From the NCBI GenBank assembly GCA_964646815.1, contig CAZYFH010000016.1:10684-74683 (forward strand): DNA of 64,000 nucleotides. Reading direction: 5' to 3'. Of this stretch, positions 8,313 to 18,331 are shown in pieces; the stretch's first letter is position 1; every line of letters begins with the position of its first letter. The notes beneath the pieces were generated by a model that made no database searches, had not been told where the DNA came from, and saw only the letters and a program-made list of their open reading frames with translations. This DNA comes from CAZYFH01 sp964646815 (GTDB lineage: Bacteria > Acidobacteriota > Vicinamibacteria > Vicinamibacterales > UBA8438). Both the position numbers and the translations under genes were made by a program.

Positions 8313-9788
8313 TCACGCCAGGAGATCGTTCACGACGTTGCCGGACACGTCGGTCAGGCGGAAATCGCGACCCTGGTATCTGTAGGTCAGCCTGGTGTGG
8401 TCGATCCCCACTGAATGCAGGATCGTCGCCTGCAAGTCGTGGATGCTCACGGGATCGCGGGTAATGCTGGCGCTGAAGTCATCGGTTTCACCATACGTGA
8501 CGCCGGGCTTGATACCCCCGCCGGCCATCCAGACCGTATAGCACTTCGGATTGTGGTCGCGCCCGTAGCTGTTGGCGTTCGCCTGGGTGTCGACGGCGGT
8601 ACTGAACTGGCCATACGCCGTGCGCCCAAACTCGCCGCCCCAGATCACGAGCGTCTCATCAAGCAGACCGCGCTGCTTGAGATCCTGAACCAGCCCGGCC
8701 GACCCCTGATCAACCTGCTCGCACTGCTGGGGAAGGTAGAGCTGCAGATTGCTGTGGTGATCCCAGCCCGTATGCGACAACATGACATAGCGGACGCCCC
8801 GTTCGACCAGCCTCCGCGCAAGCAGGCAGTTCGCCGCAAAGGTCCCCCGCGTGCGAGCGTCGGGTCCATAGAGATCGAACGTACTCTCCGGTTCGGTCGA
8901 CAGATCGGTCAGATCGGGCACGGATAGCTGCATGCGTGCCGCCATCTCGTACTGATCGATCCGGTCGGCGATTTCCGGGTCGCCCGTCTTCTCCAACTGG
9001 ATCTGATTGAGCGCCTCCAGGTCATCGAGGAACCGGCGACGGTCCTCGGAGGTAAAACCGTCTGGGTTCGACAGGTAGAGTACCGGATCAGGGCCGGTCC
9101 CGAACTTGACACCGCTGTATCGGGCAGGAAGAAAGCCGCTGCCCCAGTACCGCGCCAGGAACGGTCCCCCACCGCCTGCCGAACCGGTGGTGGGCATGGC
9201 CACGAAGGCAGGCAGATTCTCGTTCTCGCTGCCTAGCGCATAGGTCACCCACGCGCCAATCGTGGGCCGGCCAGGCAGCTGAAATCCCGTAAACAGATAC
9301 GTCTGGGCAGGGTCGTGATTGAGCTGGTTGCTCCAGAGCGATTTGATGAAGCAGAGGTCGTCGGCGACGCTCGCAGTGTGCGGCAGCAACTCACTCAACC
9401 ACGCCCCCGATTGCCCATGCTGCGCGAACTTGAAACTGGTCGGGATGACGGGGAGCGAGTTCTGTGACGCCGTCATTGTGGTGAGCTGCAGACCTTCGCG
9501 CACGGAGTCCGGCAGCTCCTCCCCCGCCATCTGCTCCAGGTTGGGCTTGTGGTCGAAGAGATCCAGATGCGACGGCGCACCGGACATGCACAGATAGATG
9601 ACCCGCTTCGCCGTGGGCGCGAAGTGCGGCAGATCCGGCAAGCCGCCGAGTACCTCCGAGCCGGTCTGCGCCGCTCCCAGATCAGTGCGGAGCAACGTCG
9701 CCAGAGCCGCGAATCCGATACCGGTACCACTGGCGCGGAAAAAAGAGCGCCGGGTCATGATCCGTTCGTGTTCGTTTCTAGGATCCAT
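8313..9788 (-). CDS. DUF1501 domain-containing protein
   Basis: A 491-aa protein. MTRRSFFRASGTGIGFAALA at the N-terminus is a twin-arginine-type signal; an internal start at 9758 would place it directly at the N-terminus. Family landmarks: AKRVIYLCMSGAPSHLDLFD, the QNSLPVIPTSFKF region, LVIWGGEFGRTAYG, and GRDHNPKCYTVWMAGGGIKPG, the usual metal-site region of the sulfatase-like fold. It lies 16 bp downstream of the DUF1549/1553 gene with which it forms the classical planctomycete-type pair. Substrate not known; the fold suggests a hydrolase or phosphotransferase-like active site. Confidence 0.93.
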   Translation of the reverse strand: MDPRNEHERIMTRRSFFRASGTGIGFAALATLLRTDLGAAQTGSEVLGGLPDLPHFAPTAKRVIYLCMSGAPSHLDLFDHKPNLEQMAGEELPDSVREGLQLTTMTASQNSLPVIPTSFKFAQHGQSGAWLSELLPHTASVADDLCFIKSLWSNQLNHDPAQTYLFTGFQLPGRPTIGAWVTYALGSENENLPAFVAMPTTGSAGGGGPFLARYWGSGFLPARYSGVKFGTGPDPVLYLSNPDGFTSEDRRRFLDDLEALNQIQLEKTGDPEIADRIDQYEMAARMQLSVPDLTDLSTEPESTFDLYGPDARTRGTFAANCLLARRLVERGVRYVMLSHTGWDHHSNLQLYLPQQCEQVDQGSAGLVQDLKQRGLLDETLVIWGGEFGRTAYGQFSTAVDTQANANSYGRDHNPKCYTVWMAGGGIKPGVTYGETDDFSASITRDPVSIHDLQATILHSVGIDHTRLTYRYQGRDFRLTDVSGNVVNDLLA

Positions 9789-9804
9789 ACATAACCCCGT
9801 CTCA

Positions 9805-12800
9805 CTAATGCTTTGTGACGACCTCGTCGAGGTTGAAAATCAAACTCGCCACCGCCGCGTGTGCAGCCAGATCGGCCACATCGAGATTCTCATCCCGGGC
9901 GTGCTCGCCGTGGCTCACGAACTCGAGTGCCGCCTCCCGATCCCACTGAAACCGCATGCCATAGGATTGGAGGCTCTTCAGGAGCACCGTAATCTCGGCA
10001 TCGGACGGCTGCCTGGCCGTGGCCAACCGGAAGGCGTAGGCAATTCGAGCGGCGGCCGTCGCCCCTCCGTTCGTCATCATCCGCTCGGCCAGCATGCGGG
10101 CCGCCTCGAGGGCGGCCTCGTCATTCATTAGGTTGAGCGCTTGCAGTGGGGTGTTGGTACGACTGCTGCTGACCGCCGTGTTATCTCGTTCGGCGAGGTC
10201 GAAGAGCGACAGGGACGGCGGCGGCACACTACGCCTCACGAAGGTGTACAGGCTCCGGCGATAAAGACTGTCGCCGCGGTCCTGCTCGTATTCGGCCATC
10301 GTGCCCGCCCACAATCCATCCGGCTGATAGGGCTTCGTCGAGGGACCGCCAATCGTGTCCACCAGCAATCCCGAGACGGCCAGGAGCTGGTCGCGCACCA
10401 TCTCGGCCGGCAGGCGGTACCGGGGGCCGCGCGCCAGCATGCGGTTGTCCGGGTCCTGCTGCAGCAGGTCGGCCGTCACGCTGGACTGCTGCCGGTAGGT
10501 CGCGCTGGTGACGATGAGTCTCTGCATCGCCTTCACATCCCACCCGGTGCGAACGAACTCGGTGGCTAGCCAATCCAACAACTCCGGATGGGACGGCAGT
10601 TCGCCCTGTGAGCCGAAGTTGTCTGCGGTCTTCACCAAGCCGGTGCCGAAGGCCATCTCCCAGTACCGATTCACCGCGACGCGCGCGGTCAACGGATGGG
10701 ACGGATCGACCAGCCATCTCGCCAGTCCAAGCCGATCGTTGGGTGCCCCGGCCGGCATGGGCGGAAGCCATGACGGGGTCGCGCGATCCACCTTGTCGCC
10801 GCGCCGGTCATAGTTGCCTCGGATCAGCAGGTGTGCCTCGCGCGGCCGTGGCAACTCCTGCATGACCATGACCGTCGGCAACGTGTCTTCGAGCTCTGCC
10901 TTCTGGTGCCGAGCGGCGTTCAACTCCGCCAAGACCGTGTTAACCGTGACAGCAGGCTTGGGATATCGAGGCGGCGTCACACCAGGCCTTTCTTTCCGGA
11001 GCTGCGCAATCCGATCTGCGTCGATCCGCGCGTCGGCCTGGTGCGTGAGGAAATACGAGTCGATCTTGTGGTTCTGCGAGGGGGTCCGCTGTGCGGGCCG
11101 AATTGACGCGATTTCTCCCAGTGAGGCTGGTTCCGCAAGTGCGGCAATCTGATCCGGTGTCAACGAGCGGTCATAAACGCGGACGTCCCAAATCGATCCG
11201 CGGAACCGATCAGTCCCCCCGCCCGCGCCAATCCGGAGCGGGTGTTCCGTTGGGTCCTGCGGCCCCAACCCATTGAACAGCACCGTCAGCTCTTGAAGCT
11301 CGCCGTCCACGTAGATGGAGACGCCTTCGATCTGCCGGGAACCATCGTATGTAGCTGCCACGTGATGCCGGCCGCGCAGTGCAACCGGTTCGGCCGTTTC
11401 GACGTGCCCCGAGTCGTTGTCCATCCAGAGTCCGGCATTACCCCCAACCAAGTTGAGCTGTAGCTTGCCGTCCTCGAGCAGCAGGCTGAACCCCTGTCCT
11501 CGAGGAGCATCCAGAAGGGTGCGGGTGATGACGGGACCGGTGGCCACGACTGGCTCTATCCAGGCGGCCAGGGTAACTGCGCGACCGCCGCCGAAGACGT
11601 TGGCGTAGAGATTGGGATCTGGCTGCTGGAGGTAGGCGTCGAGCGTCTTGGGGCCGCGGCCGCCGGCAGAACCACCATCCACGAATCGCCGGCCGTCGAA
11701 CGTGCGCTCCGTTGCGGACGCCAGAGGAAAATGGGCGGTCAAGCCGTCCTCCGGAACCCCGACGAGCGGATCCGCCTCCCCGATCGATCCTTCCCACTCC
11801 CGCTGAGCCGCCGCGATCGCCGGCCGCAGACCGGCGAGTTGTTGTTCGGCGGCTTCGATCCGATCCTCGATCGCCGCCAGTTGCGACTGCTGCTCCGGTG
11901 TCGGAGCATGGATCACGGGCGGGGTGTTGCCGGTCTTCTGCCCGATGCCGGACTCAGCGATGCTGTTGAAGTACGCGAAGAACTGGTAGAACTCCTTCTG
12001 CGTGATCGGGTCGAACTTGTGATCGTGGCAGCGCGCGCACCCCACCGTCAGCCCGAGCCACACCGTGCCGGTCGTCGCCACGCGATCGACGACGTTCTCC
12101 ACAAAGAACTCCTGCTCGATGATCCCCATCTCCGAATTCGTTCGATGATTACGATTGAACCCGCTGGCGATGACCTGGTCCAGCGTCGCGTTCGGTAGCA
12201 AATCCCCTGCCAGTTGCTCGATCGTGAACCGATCGAACGCGAGGTTCCGATTGAAGGCGTCGATGACCCAGTCGCGCCAGCGCGACATGTCCCGTCGTTG
12301 ATCCGCGAAGTACCCAGAGGAATCCGCGAAGCGCGCCGCCGCCAGCCACGTCGCTGCCATCCGTTCACCGTATTGCGGTAACGACAGCAGGCGATCGACC
12401 ACCTTCTCATACGCATCCGGCGAATCGTCGCCCAGGAACGCGTTGAGCTCGCCGAGGGTCGGCGGGAGGCCGATCAGATCGAAGGTCACACGGCGGAGCA
12501 GCGTGTGGCGGTCGACCTCAGGTGACGGCTGCAAGCCCTCGCGTTCCAAACGAGCCAGCACGAACCCATCGATTGGGTTCCGAGGCCAGTCAGCGTGCTG
12601 CACCGCGGGCAGATCCGCCCGCACAGGTGGGATGAAGGACCAGTGCGGCTCGTACTTCGCACCCTGCTCGATCCAGCGTCGGATCAGTCGTACCTCGCGA
12701 TCCTCGAGCGGCTCAGTGCGATACGGCATGCGCTGCGCGGGATCAGTCGCCGTGATTCGATGCATCACAGCGCTGCGATCCGGGTTTCCCGGCGCGATCA

Positions 12801-13089
12801 CCTTCATCGAGCCCGCCGGAGTGGATCGGGTAGCATCCTTCGCCACGACGTCTTCCCCGTCCAGACGCAAACCCGCGCGCCGTGTGCCCGAGTCAGGGCC
12901 ATGGCATCGATAGCACTTATCCGACAAGATCGGCCGGATATCGCGATTGAACCGAATGGTTTGCGGAAGGGGCTCGGAGGCGAGCTCCTGGGCCCGCAGA
13001 CTCCAGGTCGAACACACAACGGCCGCCGCCACCGCGCCCAGCCAGCCAACTCGCTGGAGCACCCGCGTCAGGCGAAGGATGGTACGCAT
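9805..13089 (-). CDS. planctomycete-type cytochrome with DUF1549, LamG-like and DUF1553 domains
   Basis: A 1094-aa protein with a signal peptide (about 1-33). A c-type heme motif CYRCH (59-63) lies in a planctomycete cytochrome c (PSD1) domain. DUF1549 follows (DWPRNPIDGFVLARLEREGL; GYFADQRRDMSRWRDWVIDA; VGCARCHDHKFDPITQKEFY, which contains a second CxxCH). A concanavalin-like/LamG insert (about 450-640) is marked by HHVAATYDGS and VYDRSLTPDQIAAL. DUF1553 is at the C-terminus (HPLTARVAVNRYWEMAFGTG; NTPLQALNLMND). It is upstream of its DUF1501 partner by 16 bp. Two heme sites suggest electron transfer at the cell envelope; substrate unknown. Confidence 0.95.
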   Translation of the reverse strand: MRTILRLTRVLQRVGWLGAVAAAVVCSTWSLRAQELASEPLPQTIRFNRDIRPILSDKCYRCHGPDSGTRRAGLRLDGEDVVAKDATRSTPAGSMKVIAPGNPDRSAVMHRITATDPAQRMPYRTEPLEDREVRLIRRWIEQGAKYEPHWSFIPPVRADLPAVQHADWPRNPIDGFVLARLEREGLQPSPEVDRHTLLRRVTFDLIGLPPTLGELNAFLGDDSPDAYEKVVDRLLSLPQYGERMAATWLAAARFADSSGYFADQRRDMSRWRDWVIDAFNRNLAFDRFTIEQLAGDLLPNATLDQVIASGFNRNHRTNSEMGIIEQEFFVENVVDRVATTGTVWLGLTVGCARCHDHKFDPITQKEFYQFFAYFNSIAESGIGQKTGNTPPVIHAPTPEQQSQLAAIEDRIEAAEQQLAGLRPAIAAAQREWEGSIGEADPLVGVPEDGLTAHFPLASATERTFDGRRFVDGGSAGGRGPKTLDAYLQQPDPNLYANVFGGGRAVTLAAWIEPVVATGPVITRTLLDAPRGQGFSLLLEDGKLQLNLVGGNAGLWMDNDSGHVETAEPVALRGRHHVAATYDGSRQIEGVSIYVDGELQELTVLFNGLGPQDPTEHPLRIGAGGGTDRFRGSIWDVRVYDRSLTPDQIAALAEPASLGEIASIRPAQRTPSQNHKIDSYFLTHQADARIDADRIAQLRKERPGVTPPRYPKPAVTVNTVLAELNAARHQKAELEDTLPTVMVMQELPRPREAHLLIRGNYDRRGDKVDRATPSWLPPMPAGAPNDRLGLARWLVDPSHPLTARVAVNRYWEMAFGTGLVKTADNFGSQGELPSHPELLDWLATEFVRTGWDVKAMQRLIVTSATYRQQSSVTADLLQQDPDNRMLARGPRYRLPAEMVRDQLLAVSGLLVDTIGGPSTKPYQPDGLWAGTMAEYEQDRGDSLYRRSLYTFVRRSVPPPSLSLFDLAERDNTAVSSSRTNTPLQALNLMNDEAALEAARMLAERMMTNGGATAAARIAYAFRLATARQPSDAEITVLLKSLQSYGMRFQWDREAALEFVSHGEHARDENLDVADLAAHAAVASLIFNLDEVVTKH

Positions 13090-13261
13090 GTGTCGTCAGC
13101 CCCCTTCAGGCGGAACATCGGCAAATGGGTTCGTGGCACAGTACACCGTAAAGACTGTAGGCCTCAATAATCGCCCTCACCACCTCCCACACACCGCGAA
13201 TCTTCCCGTTGCACCCCTTGCCCGCCGGCGGTAGGATGGGCCCCATAACCGGGAGGCAGAC

Positions 13262-14167
13262 ATGACACGCGGCATCGTGCTCGCCATCGTCGGCACGCTC
13301 TCGCTCGCCGTCGTCGTCGCACAAGACGCGGCCAAGGTGATCGAGGTTGAACGGCTCGAGGACAACCTGTTCGTACTGCGCGGAGAGGGCGGCGGCGGGA
13401 ATACGGCCGTCTTCGTCACGACCGACGGGGTGGTCGTCGTCGACACGAAGAACCCTGGCTGGGGACAACCTATTCTGGAACAGATCCAAGCACTGACGAG
13501 CAACCCGGTCACGATGCTGATCAACACCCACAGCCACGGCGACCATGTCAGCGGCAACATCGGGTTTCCTGCGACCGTTGAGGTCGTGACGCACGAGACC
13601 ACCAAAGCCAACATGGAGGCGATGCGGCCCTACACAGGTCGGACCGAGCCGCCGGTCAATGTATTCGCAGATACGAACGGCCGGGGATTGCCGACACGCA
13701 CGTTCGCCGACCGGATGTCGCTTGGAAGCGGCGTCGACCAAGTGGACCTGTACTACTTCGGTCGCGCCCATACGGGCGGTGACGCGTGGGTCGTCTTCCC
13801 GTCACTCAGAACGCTCCATGCCGGCGACGCCTTCCTGGGCAAGCGCGTTCCGTTTATCGACGCTGCCAACGGCGGGAGCGGGGTGGCGTTCCCCGATACG
13901 GTGCAGGAGGCGCACGACACCATCCCCAACGTCGACACCATCATTACCGGTCACAGCACGCAGGCGACCTGGGACGAGCTGAACGAATGGGCCGCGTTCA
14001 ATCGTGAGTTCTTGGAGATGGTGCGTGGGGGGCGGTCAGCGGGCAGGACCGTCGACGAGCTCGCGGATGCCTGGACGACGCCGACGTCATACGTCGGCTA
14101 CGCCCCTCCTAACAGGGCCGGAGTCAAACGCAACATCCAGGTCATCGTCGACGAGCTTGGACGCTAG
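13262..14167 (+). CDS. secreted metallo-beta-lactamase-fold hydrolase
   Basis: A 301-aa protein from an ATG preceded by GGGAGGCAGAC. The first 20 residues form a signal peptide ending VVVAQD. The zinc motif THSHGDH gives H90, H92, D94 and H95. Later ligands are likely in GRAHTGGDAWV, LHAGDAFLG and the terminal TIITGHS. This is the full metallo-beta-lactamase set, closest in appearance to B3/glyoxalase-like MBL hydrolases of Acidobacteriota. Substrate cannot be deduced. It converges with a frameshifted ankyrin gene. Confidence 0.9.
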   Translation: MTRGIVLAIVGTLSLAVVVAQDAAKVIEVERLEDNLFVLRGEGGGGNTAVFVTTDGVVVVDTKNPGWGQPILEQIQALTSNPVTMLINTHSHGDHVSGNIGFPATVEVVTHETTKANMEAMRPYTGRTEPPVNVFADTNGRGLPTRTFADRMSLGSGVDQVDLYYFGRAHTGGDAWVVFPSLRTLHAGDAFLGKRVPFIDAANGGSGVAFPDTVQEAHDTIPNVDTIITGHSTQATWDELNEWAAFNREFLEMVRGGRSAGRTVDELADAWTTPTSYVGYAPPNRAGVKRNIQVIVDELGR

Positions 14168-14229
14168 CGCCCAAGCCCGTGCGGCGTGGCGACGGGAGAC
14201 GCGGAACTCTTGCGGGTACGGGTCCGACG

Positions 14230-14767
14230 CTAGCCCGCCGCTCGAAGGATGGCACGCACGTCCGGGTGAACCGTCTTGCTCCGATCGATATCCAGGTCCA
14301 TCTGGAAGAGCGAGTCCAGGAACTGGTAGAGGTCCCCCCCACTCCGCTCTCCACGGGCCTGACACGAGATCCAGAGGTGTCTGTCCGTCCTTGTTCCGAA
14401 GGTCGCGCGCGGAACCCGACGCCAGCAGCAACGTGACCGATCGCGGATTACTGAACAAGGTAGCGACGTGCAAGGGCGTCAACCCATCGTCGTTTTGCAC
14501 ATCGAGCGTCGCCTTGTGCTCTATCAGAACGCGTACCAAGTCCGTCTTCCCGAACATCGCCGCCGCGATCAGCGGCGTCCCGCCGGTCGGGCCGCGCACG
14601 TCGGGCTCGACGCCCGTCGCCAGCGCCCGCTGGAGGGTGCCGAGATCGCCTCGCGCGACCGCCTCCAAGAGGTCGTCTGACTGCTGTGCGTCAATCAGTG
14701 CGGTGAACGCTACGAAGCCGAGTGCAATCACGGCGGCGATGAGTGGGTGTATGTGGCGACTGTTCAT
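14230..14767 (-). pseudogene. ankyrin-repeat protein, frameshifted at a C7 (G7) run
   Basis: ATG at 14767; signal peptide MNSRHIHPLIAAVIALGFVA; then ankyrin repeats (TPLIAAAMFGKTDLVRVLIE, TPLHVATLFSNPRSVTLLLA, GQTPLDLVSGPW). At the homopolymer 14334-14340 the frame changes. As written, translation continues to 14087 in an unrelated frame that overlaps the MBL gene. With one G removed it continues DLYQFLDSLFQMDLDIDRSK and VHPDVRAILRAAG to a TAG at 14230, which is the normal C-terminus of this acidobacterial ankyrin family. Either a true frameshift or an indel error. The corrected gene would be 178 aa. Confidence 0.75.
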
Positions 14768-15060
14768 ATCCGTTCTCCTCTGTCGCCCTCACCCCACCAC
14801 CGCGAGAATCCTCTCGCCAGGTTGTACGCCGTACGTCCAGCGGTGTTCCAGGCCCTGGGCCATCCGAACTAACCGGACACTCGCGCCGACGCCCGACTGC
14901 CTGTAACATCGCTCCTGACCCCAGAACTACTTGTATGACCATTCGTAGCGGGTCGGGCGTAGAATGGGCCTGTCTGCCGAGTGATCGACTCATAGATTGG
15001 CTTCCGCGGCCGTCTCGTGGTCTGAAGCCGCAACCACGCTGTAATCCGAGGAGCAGAACC

Positions 15061-15933
15061 ATGTGCGACGAACACACGCAGAAAGATGCCGATGAGCTTG
15101 GCCGTTCAGGAATAACCCGGAGGCAGTTTGGCAAACTCTCGGCCGCGGCAGGTGTGGCCATGATGTGGCCGCCGGTCGCCAACGCGCAGGGCGTGACGGA
15201 AACGGATGTGGAAGTGACCACCCCCGATGGGGTCGCCGATTGCTATTTCGTGCACCCCGCCTCGGGTCAGCATCCTGCCGTTCTCGTCTGGCCAGACATC
15301 CTCGGCCTGCGGCCGGCTTTCAGGGCCATGGGCAACCGCCTGGCCCAATCAGGGTATTCGGTTCTGGTGGTGAACCCGTTCTATCGGGACGCCCGCTCAC
15401 CCGTCGTTGGTGAGGGCGCGAGCTTTGCTCAGCCAGAAATCCGAGACAAGGTCCTGCCGATGGCGCGCAACCTCAATGCCGAAACCCACTTCACCGATGC
15501 CCAGGCGTTCGTCAGCTTTCTGGACCAGCAGGGTGCCGTCCATACCGGCCGAAAAATTGGCACAACCGGCTACTGCATGGGTGGCCCCATGGTGATGCGG
15601 ACGGTGGCGGCGGTGCCCGATCGATTGGGCGCAGGGGCCACGTTCCACGGTGGCGGACTGGCGACCGACGCCGACGATAGTCCACACTTGCTGATCCCGA
15701 GGACGACCGCGCACACGTTGCATTGCGTGGCCGCCAACGATGACGAGCGCGACCCCGAGGCGAAGGACACGCTGCGCGCGGCATATGCGGCGGCGAGCCT
15801 GCCCGCGGAAATCGAGGTCTATGAGGGCACCCTGCACGGCTGGTGCCCGCCGGACTCCCAGGTCTACAACGAGGCGCAGGCAGAGCGGGCGTGGAGCCGA
15901 CTCCTGGTCCTGTTCGAATCCGCGTTGGCTTAG
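15061..15933 (+). CDS. dienelactone hydrolase family protein, Tat-exported
   Basis: A 290-aa protein from ATG at 15061 after GAGGAGCAGAACC; upstream in-frame starts are rejected because they precede the twin-arginine signal ITRRQFGKLSAAAGVAMMWP. The alpha/beta-hydrolase fold follows. The nucleophile elbow is GYCMGG with Cys172, as in dienelactone hydrolases, and the probable catalytic His lies in EGTLHGW. VLVWPDILGLRPAFRAMGNR is the family's early conserved segment. Likely hydrolyses lactone or ester bonds in the periplasm; native substrate unknown. Confidence 0.92.
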   Translation: MCDEHTQKDADELGRSGITRRQFGKLSAAAGVAMMWPPVANAQGVTETDVEVTTPDGVADCYFVHPASGQHPAVLVWPDILGLRPAFRAMGNRLAQSGYSVLVVNPFYRDARSPVVGEGASFAQPEIRDKVLPMARNLNAETHFTDAQAFVSFLDQQGAVHTGRKIGTTGYCMGGPMVMRTVAAVPDRLGAGATFHGGGLATDADDSPHLLIPRTTAHTLHCVAANDDERDPEAKDTLRAAYAAASLPAEIEVYEGTLHGWCPPDSQVYNEAQAERAWSRLLVLFESALA

Positions 15934-15975
15934 AACGAACAGCGTGCAGCGAAGAGCCGTCGCGATCCTCCTGTC

Positions 15976-18297
15976 TCAGAAGCGGAACAGGCGCGTCGCC
16001 TTGACCACCACAGCACGATTGCGCAGCTCGGCGTATCGACGTGGCATGAGCGGGTCGGTACTCTGCTCCTCGGTGTAGACCACGAACAGCTCGCTGCCCG
16101 GTGAATACTCCCAGCGCAGACGCAGGTTGGCGCCGAGGGTGTCGTTCGTCGCGTTGTACTGTAGGAGGCCGCTGAAGAACATCCTTGGCGAGACGGTATA
16201 GGTGACGCGCGCCCTCGCGAGGTCGGTCCGGAGCGATCCCGCCGGCAGGTTGATCCAGTTAAACGAGAAGCTCGGCTCGATCGAGAGCCGCTGGATCACC
16301 TCAACCCGGCCACGCCTGAGATCCAGGGATGTGATGTCGCCATCAAAGTACCCACCGACGGTGAGCACCACCCGCCCCGCGAACCGGCGCTGCGGTCCGA
16401 GCGCGTACGAGAGCTGCGCGTCGCGGAACGCGTATCCACCGACCGGGATGCTCAGGTGTCCACCGGGCGAGAACGGCTCGTGGAGCCGCTCGTAGCTGTC
16501 CCGGAGACTCACGCCGACCTGGTCGCTGTTCTCGAGCTCCGTCTGAAACCCGACGATGCTCTCTCGTGTTTCGAGACGCCCAGTGTCCGCGGTGAGGAAG
16601 TAGTCGATGCTCGCGTCAAAGACGAACTGGCGCACGGACGCAAGCGACGCCGGGCGCGGACTGAAGCGACCCGACGCGAACGTGCGCCGAAAATTATCAC
16701 GCCGCAAGAACCCAACCTCCGGATTGAAGTGGTCCTCGACCAGGAGGTGGTCGATCTCGACGCCGTAGCGGTCCCCGTTGTAGCCGAACCGCCCCTGGTA
16801 GCTCGTGTCCTGCCCCACCTTCCCCGGCGTGCGGGTGCGCGCGTAGTAGCCGAGGAGGTTGACGTCCTCGAAGAACGAGAACGTGGCGTCGACACCGATC
16901 GTCTGATTCGATCCGTTGCCAACGCGCGACACAGACCGATTCGTAAACAGGGCGCCGACGCTGCTTCGACGCAGCAGGTCCCGTTTGACGCGCAACACCG
17001 TGAAGTTCGTGTTGGCAGAACCGGACACCGCTGCGTCGTCCGTGTGGATGTTCAACGCACCGACGTCGAACGCCCCGGCCTTGCCGGTGACGCGACCACC
17101 GCCCACGATCGGGACGGCAGCGCCGCCCACGAGCCCAATCCGGCGGCTGTAAAACAGCGTCGGGGTGTCGCCCCCGCCGAGAACGCCGCCGCCACGCGCG
17201 CCGCCGATGTTGCCAAAGCCACCGCGCGCGAACTCGAAGATGCCACGTCCCTCCAGAAAGAACTCGCGTTTCTCTGGGAAAAACAAGCTGAAGCGCGTCA
17301 GGTTGACCTGCTGCTCATCGACCTCGACCTGGGCAAAGTCGGTGTTGTAAGTGAAGTCCGCGGTGAGGTTCTGCGTGATGCCGTACTTCGCGTCGACGCC
17401 GACATCGCCGTCACCTGCGCCGCGCAGCACCGGCTCCGCCTCAAGGACCGTCGTCACCCCGCCGATGGCGTACGGCTTGACCTCGAGACGCCGTGTGCGC
17501 TCCGGCACCTCAATCCCGACGAGCGTCCCGGCCGCCGAGACGCGAAAGACACCACCTCGTCCGCCGAACCCGGCCGCCGAGATCGGGATCGCGGTCAGGT
17601 AGCTCCACTCGTTCTTCCGGAGCACGGTCCGGCGGAGCTGGATCCCCCAGACCTGCTCAGACCCCGGGCGAAACCGGAGCGATGTGAACGGCACCGCCAT
17701 CTCGATGGTCCAACCGCCATCGAAGCGTCCCGTGCGCACGTCCCAGACTGGATTCCAGTCGCGGTTCGGGTTCCCCTCGTTCGTGATTTGTTGATCGACG
17801 AAGCCGCCAATCGGGTTCGCGTAGAACAGCACTGCGTTGCGGCGGTCGTAGAACGTGTCAATGAGGAACCCGAAGAGGTCGTTGTTCAGCAGGTTGAACG
17901 CGTCGCGCCGCATTTCGTTCGCGACCCACTCACGCTCAGGAGCACCATCCCAACATCGTCCCGAAACATAGAAGTACTCGTCGTCGAACGTGATCCAAGC
18001 ATCCGTCCGCTCGGTCGCGGGCGCTCCTTCGTCGGGGAGCTGCTGGATGAAGTCCGAGATCGGAGGAACCGTGCGATACACCGGCTCGTCGAGCCGGCCA
18101 TCGACTAGGAGTGGAGCCGTGAGCTTGATCGCCCGAACGGTGGCCTGTCCCCCGACGCGGGTGATGACCGCCGGCGGAACGGGCGGCGGCGGCCCATCAA
18201 TCACGATGGCGCCATCGCGTGTGTCCGCCTGTCCGTCGACCCACGATGAGCTGCCGACGAGACAGACGACGAGCGCGGCAAACCAGCGAACCGACAC
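15976..18297 (-). CDS. CBM9-like/DUF5916 outer-membrane protein
   Basis: About 773 aa if the GTG at 18297 is used (VSVRWFAALVVCLVG, a signal peptide). An ATG at 18360 is also in frame, but that upstream segment overlaps a relic gene on the other strand. The N-terminal half is a carbohydrate-binding family 9-like domain (VDGRLDEPVYR; AWITFDDEYFYVSGRCWD; WDVRTGRFDGGWTIEMAVPF). The C-terminal half is DUF5916 (TADFTYNTDFAQVEVDEQQV; FFPEKREFFLEGRGIFEF), rich in alternating beta strands and ending in Phe (TRLFRF) as outer-membrane barrels often do. A paralogue is at 36384-38819. Probable surface sugar- or ligand-binding barrel. Confidence 0.9.
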   Translation of the reverse strand: MSVRWFAALVVCLVGSSSWVDGQADTRDGAIVIDGPPPPVPPAVITRVGGQATVRAIKLTAPLLVDGRLDEPVYRTVPPISDFIQQLPDEGAPATERTDAWITFDDEYFYVSGRCWDGAPEREWVANEMRRDAFNLLNNDLFGFLIDTFYDRRNAVLFYANPIGGFVDQQITNEGNPNRDWNPVWDVRTGRFDGGWTIEMAVPFTSLRFRPGSEQVWGIQLRRTVLRKNEWSYLTAIPISAAGFGGRGGVFRVSAAGTLVGIEVPERTRRLEVKPYAIGGVTTVLEAEPVLRGAGDGDVGVDAKYGITQNLTADFTYNTDFAQVEVDEQQVNLTRFSLFFPEKREFFLEGRGIFEFARGGFGNIGGARGGGVLGGGDTPTLFYSRRIGLVGGAAVPIVGGGRVTGKAGAFDVGALNIHTDDAAVSGSANTNFTVLRVKRDLLRRSSVGALFTNRSVSRVGNGSNQTIGVDATFSFFEDVNLLGYYARTRTPGKVGQDTSYQGRFGYNGDRYGVEIDHLLVEDHFNPEVGFLRRDNFRRTFASGRFSPRPASLASVRQFVFDASIDYFLTADTGRLETRESIVGFQTELENSDQVGVSLRDSYERLHEPFSPGGHLSIPVGGYAFRDAQLSYALGPQRRFAGRVVLTVGGYFDGDITSLDLRRGRVEVIQRLSIEPSFSFNWINLPAGSLRTDLARARVTYTVSPRMFFSGLLQYNATNDTLGANLRLRWEYSPGSELFVVYTEEQSTDPLMPRRYAELRNRAVVVKATRLFRF

Positions 18298-18331
18298 CCG
18301 TGCGAGTTTACGCCAAACGCCGGGGCGACCT

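Noticed and set aside
16456..18108. Plus-strand frame of 550 codons
   Set aside because: Antisense to a DUF5916 gene with clear motifs; mirror of its codons.
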